DNA of 64,000 nt, from contig NW_025407843.1 in assembly GCF_003324165.1 (NCBI RefSeq), forward strand, positions 1-64,000. The letters run 5' to 3'. A program made the position numbers and the translations under genes. The notes beneath the pieces were generated by a model that saw only the letters and a list, made by a program, of their open reading frames with translations, was not told the DNA's origin and did no database searches. The stretch comes from Naegleria lovaniensis. Taxonomy: Eukaryota > Heterolobosea > Eutetramitea > Acrasida > Naegleriidae. Positions 60,263-64,000 of this stretch are shown here, piece by piece; the stretch's first letter is position 1, and each line of letters opens with the position of its first letter.

Positions 60263-62962
60263 TCACAAATAGAACAATTTGCCATTCAAAACTTGTTGGT
60301 AATCCTCTTTATGAGTATTCTGACCAATCAAGTATGCAATCTTGTGAGCAAACATGCATGGAGCAGGAACTCTTATAGTTCCAAACCAATTCGAATAAAC
60401 GTGACACAGCTTGAATGTTAGTTGTTGCAAAAAGTTCATACCCAAGTTTGCCTCATTGAGAATGGTTTGATACTTGGTTGGAGTGGCAGTTCCTTGCTCA
60501 TCACGAACATCAACAGACACTAATAAAAATTCCATCGCATTGGGACCAGTGACACCAGTATCCACAACAGTTCCTGCCTTTGGATTTGTAACATCTTGGC
60601 CACTGCTGTCCTTTGATGAAAAGAATCTGGTATTGATTCTCTTCATCACTGTCAGGAATGTGAGTTGAGTGTCGCTGTTCAATTCCTTAATCACTTTTTG
60701 ACAGCTATGAACCTCGGTATTGAGGACAGTTTCGACTTGACCTTCGCCGACACCATCTCGATAGAATATTATATTCTTTGGATAGATCTTGTTGATTTCC
60801 TTAAACTTTTCCATGGCACTCTTAATGATTGGAGCAAGAGAGCTCACAATTTCCTTTCCTGCCTCCTGGACAATACATCTCGTATAGAATTTAGTAATAC
60901 TACTGTCCATACTGGCAACAAAACCAACACAACTGGCCTTAGTTCTCGTATAAATTTCACCAGAGTGATACACATCCATTCCACAGACCATGGTAGGTCC
61001 AGGGAACGTAAATCCGACAGTCCATGCAGCTCCTCCAAGTTTCGAGTTGATCTGCACTGCTATTTTAGTTGCTTTGGAGTGAATGCCTTTCGGCTCAGAA
61101 ATGGTCATCTTCTTGACACATTGGCTCACAATTCCATACTCGTTCACGAGTACCTTCTTCACTGCGTCATACGTAGTTTTAGAATCAGAATGCAAAACGA
61201 TTAAACAAAATTGAATCTGCTTGTCCGTATTCTTTTTCAAAAATTCCGTAATCCCCTTTGCATATCCTTCCTCGCTTGTGTCAGAAATTTCACAGTTCAA
61301 GGGCGAGCTGAACTGTACGCCAATAGGAGAACTGACCTGATAGAGAACGTCAAGGAAATTTTCCACGTCTTTGATTGTTCCTTTTGGATAGAACATTACC
61401 CAAGATTCGACTTTAACTGGTCTGAGTAATGCATCCTTCTTAATCTCCCATGTCGTTCCTTGTAATTGAATCTCCTTCTTGTTACCCAATTTCAACTTTT
61501 CATAAGGAAGAATTCTACCATTGATTTCCAATACCTTATCATCAATAGAAATATTCCATTCATCTAGAACAGAGTGATAGTTATTATCTTCATTGCTTTC
61601 TTGCACGGATTTGAGAATTTGGCGAATTCTTTCATTTGGAGACAACCCAGTGGCTTGCTTAATATCCTTCATGACACGGAAATTCTTGCGCATCTCATCG
61701 GTGATGCCTGTCATGAGACACAACTCTGGAACGTAATATTCAATTCTTGTTTTATCTTTTCTATCTCTATGAAGAAGTAAAGGTTGATTAGGGTCCTTAA
61801 TGGTAATTCCATATTGTTCCTTATAGTATTCTAAATATGAAATGTTTTCTCCGGATTTCTTTTTGAAAGTGCTGCGTGGAGTTACTGAGAAATCCACATC
61901 ATCGATGTGAACCGTGCGGTGATTATAGGAGCAAAGCACGACAGTATTCTTTAAATCATTTTTCACCCTTCTAGTACCTTTACCAAACTTATTCTCTAAA
62001 TCGTAGATCATGTGGAGAACGGTATCTGTTCTAAGGGTCTTGTAAATGATATCAACATTAAAGAGAATTCCCTTATTGCTGATATATGTAGTTGAAATGG
62101 ATCCAGGTAAAATTTTAACATTATGAGCTGGAACCTTTACAACAACATCGTCACTCGTGTTGTAGAAAAATCTTCCGATTTGTTGGAAATTCAAAGCCTT
62201 TTGAGCTTTTTTGAAAATGCTGTTAAAAAGCTGTAAAACAGAGGGATGGATATCAGCACCCGAGAGTGATCTAGTAAAGCTAATCTTGAAGGAATAGGTA
62301 ACATCTTGGTGTTTGATCGATTTTTCAAACTTTTCCGTTGTTAATTTGGTGAGTGGTGTTTTCGTATAGAGGATCTTGTGTCCATCATAAACATACACAA
62401 TTCCTTTCAGCAGGTCCTTCATCAATACAGAGCATGTCCTCTTGTTGTCCAAGTCAGGTGTGATTTTTACATCGTATTGACAAAAAGAGCCTTCTGGCAA
62501 CTGTAAGGCAAAATAGTTTGCTAATAACTTGATAGGCGTTCCTGCATCGCCCATGACATTGGAAGTTACAATTCCTGTCTCACCTGTGACTTGCTTTGGT
62601 GTTTGCAAGGAATTGACAGAACGACTAGCAATCTTGATACTGCTCAAATTGCTCCTACTCCCAAACGAGGATGAGCTGGTAGGTTCCGATGAGCTGGTAG
62701 GGGGACGAGAACCAAATCGCCGTTGTCCTTCTCCACTACTTGATGCTTGTTGAGGTCGTTGAGAGGTAAATTGTTGCTGTTGGCCACTTCCTCTACCACC
62801 TCCTCCTCCTCCACGTCCACCACCACCTCTTCCTCCTCTACTTGCACTACTTCCTCCTCCTTCAGAACTGCTACCACCACTTCCTCCACCACCACCGCGA
62901 CCACCTCCTCTACCACCACGTCCACCTCCACTACCACCTCTATTACCTGATGATGAAATCAT
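60263..62962 (-). CDS. PIWI-clade Argonaute with RG-rich N terminus
   Basis: A single-exon ORF of about 899 aa, using ATG 62962. The first 60 residues are Gly/Arg-rich (RGGSGGGRGGRGGGRGGGG), the kind methylated and bound by Tudor proteins. A PAZ region (about 250-390) and MID/PIWI follow. Slicer residues are visible: the first Asp in CGMDVYHSG, the second in FYRDGVGEG, and the terminal His in MFAHKIAYL. The segment GTVVDTGVTGPNAMEFLLVS, then LTFKLCHVYSNWFGTIRVPAPC and the C-terminal GKLFYL, are diagnostic of the PIWI rather than the AGO clade. Such proteins guide small RNAs, commonly against transposons. Active elements lie about 38 kb away. Confidence 0.93.
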   Translation of the reverse strand: MISSSGNRGGSGGGRGGRGGGRGGGGGSGGSSSEGGGSSASRGGRGGGGRGGGGGGRGSGQQQQFTSQRPQQASSSGEGQRRFGSRPPTSSSEPTSSSSFGSRSNLSSIKIASRSVNSLQTPKQVTGETGIVTSNVMGDAGTPIKLLANYFALQLPEGSFCQYDVKITPDLDNKRTCSVLMKDLLKGIVYVYDGHKILYTKTPLTKLTTEKFEKSIKHQDVTYSFKISFTRSLSGADIHPSVLQLFNSIFKKAQKALNFQQIGRFFYNTSDDVVVKVPAHNVKILPGSISTTYISNKGILFNVDIIYKTLRTDTVLHMIYDLENKFGKGTRRVKNDLKNTVVLCSYNHRTVHIDDVDFSVTPRSTFKKKSGENISYLEYYKEQYGITIKDPNQPLLLHRDRKDKTRIEYYVPELCLMTGITDEMRKNFRVMKDIKQATGLSPNERIRQILKSVQESNEDNNYHSVLDEWNISIDDKVLEINGRILPYEKLKLGNKKEIQLQGTTWEIKKDALLRPVKVESWVMFYPKGTIKDVENFLDVLYQVSSPIGVQFSSPLNCEISDTSEEGYAKGITEFLKKNTDKQIQFCLIVLHSDSKTTYDAVKKVLVNEYGIVSQCVKKMTISEPKGIHSKATKIAVQINSKLGGAAWTVGFTFPGPTMVCGMDVYHSGEIYTRTKASCVGFVASMDSSITKFYTRCIVQEAGKEIVSSLAPIIKSAMEKFKEINKIYPKNIIFYRDGVGEGQVETVLNTEVHSCQKVIKELNSDTQLTFLTVMKRINTRFFSSKDSSGQDVTNPKAGTVVDTGVTGPNAMEFLLVSVDVRDEQGTATPTKYQTILNEANLGMNFLQQLTFKLCHVYSNWFGTIRVPAPCMFAHKIAYLIGQNTHKEDYQQVLNGKLFYL

Positions 62963-63616
62963 TTCCAAATATTGTTATTGTCGTTGAGTGAGCGTGTTCA
63001 GTTCCGATCACCTGAGAATGTTTTGAATATTACAATAAATTATGAATAACGCGTAAGAGCAATCTTGTTGATTGAGAGAATGATCACAAGCGAGCTCGTT
63101 GGTATCAATTAGAGATTTAAAAAACTGCCTTCACGAATGCGAGCGTTGGATTTGTTGTGTGTTTCAATGAAGGTCTTGTGATGGTATTTTTTAAAGAAAA
63201 GCCTTTGAGAGAGATTTTCAAAGAGCACACAACGAGAGGCTTGAACGGGTTGGGAATTCTGAAATTCAAAAATAAATGCAAGAGCTGAATGGGTTGGGAA
63301 TTTTTCTTCTTCGACGTGATTGATGTTTGTAACGACGTGATGGAGTTTGAGAAATGAGAATTGGGAACAAGTCAAGCGTCATTCTTCAATGATGTTTGAT
63401 ACATCTTGCTGTAAAAGTCATTTTGTTTTTAACCTATGGATTCCCTTAATTCAAAACTGTAAATTCTCATGACTGCAAAACACGAGTTTGTGTTGGAACC
63501 ATGTTCGTTCTAACGGTTAGAAAGGACGTCATACATTGGAATCAAACGTTTAATCATGATTTCCTTTTTTAACATCGAAAAATATTGAACTAGTGAAGAA
63601 CTCCATTTAAAAAAAA
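62963..63616. other. Bidirectional promoter region with Myb-like site
   Basis: This gap of about 650 bp separates the divergent PIWI and F-box genes. TAACGGTTA lies at 63511-63519, 98 bp before the F-box ATG. A minus-strand open frame of 88 codons (63375..63109) has no recognisable content and I treat it as chance. Confidence 0.45.
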
Positions 63617-64000
63617 ATGGGAAACTCGCAACCACCCGTGGATCCACTCTTTTCAAAAACATCCTTTCATGGGGAATACAAGACATCATTTCTGCCCGAT
63701 GATATGATCATTCATATTCTACAATATTTGGACAGTACATTAATTGCATCAAATATCATGCTTGTTTCAAAACAATGGTTTCAATGTGCTCGGAGAGAGG
63801 TATTCACGTGTTTGCAATGGACCGACTCTTCTTTATGGAAAATACAAACTCATGAGATATCGAGACCTGGAAAGCAATTTAAAGCGGCGGTGTTTTGTAG
63901 ATGCTTTTTTTGGAAAAAATTAAATCTTTCAAGTAGTTACATTTCCGATGTAGGAGCTGAATGGATATCATTGAGCCCACAGATGGAGTTTTTAACAGAG
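63617..64000 (+). CDS. F-box protein, 3' partial
   Basis: ATG after an A-run opens a frame that runs off the window; 128 residues are visible. It begins MGNSQPP, a plausible N-myristoylation signal. An F-box of typical pattern follows (LPDDMIIHILQYLDSTLIASNIMLVSKQWFQCAR), then a leucine-rich-looking segment (FWKKLNLSSSYISDVGAEWISLS) that suggests LRRs, as in FBXL proteins. F-box proteins choose substrates for SCF ubiquitin ligases. Myristoylation would tether it to membranes (inference). The start and F-box are clear; the repeat type needs the rest of the gene. Confidence 0.75.
   Translation, partial: MGNSQPPVDPLFSKTSFHGEYKTSFLPDDMIIHILQYLDSTLIASNIMLVSKQWFQCARREVFTCLQWTDSSLWKIQTHEISRPGKQFKAAVFCRCFFWKKLNLSSSYISDVGAEWISLSPQMEFLTE

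Noticed and set aside
62760-62950. GGA/GGT-rich minisatellite-like run at the PIWI start
   Set aside because: It is coding and encodes the RG-rich tail, so it is not a separate repeat element.
63109-63375. Minus-strand frame of 88 codons in the PIWI/F-box gap
   Set aside because: No motif, low coding character, and it would block the shared promoter region.
1-64000. CRISPR array, operon or Shine-Dalgarno signals
   Set aside because: No spaced direct repeats of that kind. GT-AG introns and A-runs before ATGs show nuclear eukaryotic genes.

Overview
The window looks like nuclear DNA of a heterolobosean amoeboflagellate close to Naegleria. It is AT-rich and gene-dense, with short intergenic gaps. 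Most genes have no or few GT-AG introns of about 50-190 nt, and start codons usually follow an A-run. The gene content mixes amoeboid signalling (G-alpha, class I PI3K, a receptor kinase) with centriole and flagellum parts (ODAD4/TTC25-like, SSNA1, BBIP1). Genus assignment is inference. Gene models below come from reading ORFs, splice sites and codon phase by eye. Family calls rest on recalled motifs, not searches.

Layout. 1-13 kb: a cut-off Cys-rich protein, an RCC1-repeat protein, a divergent G-alpha, a large FHA protein with a Ki-67/Repo-Man-like PP1-docking motif, an ODAD4-like TPR protein, eIF2A and a probable NNF1/PMF1 kinetochore subunit. 13-18 kb: a tRNA-Ala(AGC) and a transmembrane receptor kinase with a beta-helix ectodomain. 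18.3-27 kb: an island of two DNA transposons. A P-element-like transposon (18523-22406) cuts off the C terminus of an NCLX-type Na+/Ca2+ exchanger. A MULE-like transposon with 20-bp terminal repeats (23381-25876) sits inside the same exchanger. 27.5-38.8 kb: an AlkB-like oxygenase with broken frames, an OSCA/TMEM63 channel, SMG9, a coiled-coil protein, a CMGC kinase, BBIP1 and NudC. 38.8-50 kb (minus strand): a mitochondrial PPR protein, SSNA1, a repeat-rich coiled-coil protein and class I PI3K. 50-64 kb: an orphan gene with in-phase mini-exons, a decayed coding stretch, a possible tiny membrane protein, an R3H protein, a predicted tail-anchored orphan, the ribosome-biogenesis GTPase EFL1, a PIWI-clade Argonaute and the start of an F-box protein.

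Themes. First, cell division and microtubules: the Ki-67-like, NNF1-like, SSNA1, ODAD4-like and NudC genes. Several of these carry E2F-like (TCCCGCCAA, GGCGCC) or Myb-like (AACCGTTA) sites within about 120 bp of the start codon, which suggests cell-cycle or differentiation control. Second, genome conflict: two DNA transposons have broken a host exchanger while a PIWI protein is encoded about 38 kb away. Three small or split genes (BBIP1, SSNA1 and a 14-nt G-alpha exon) become visible only when short exons are joined.
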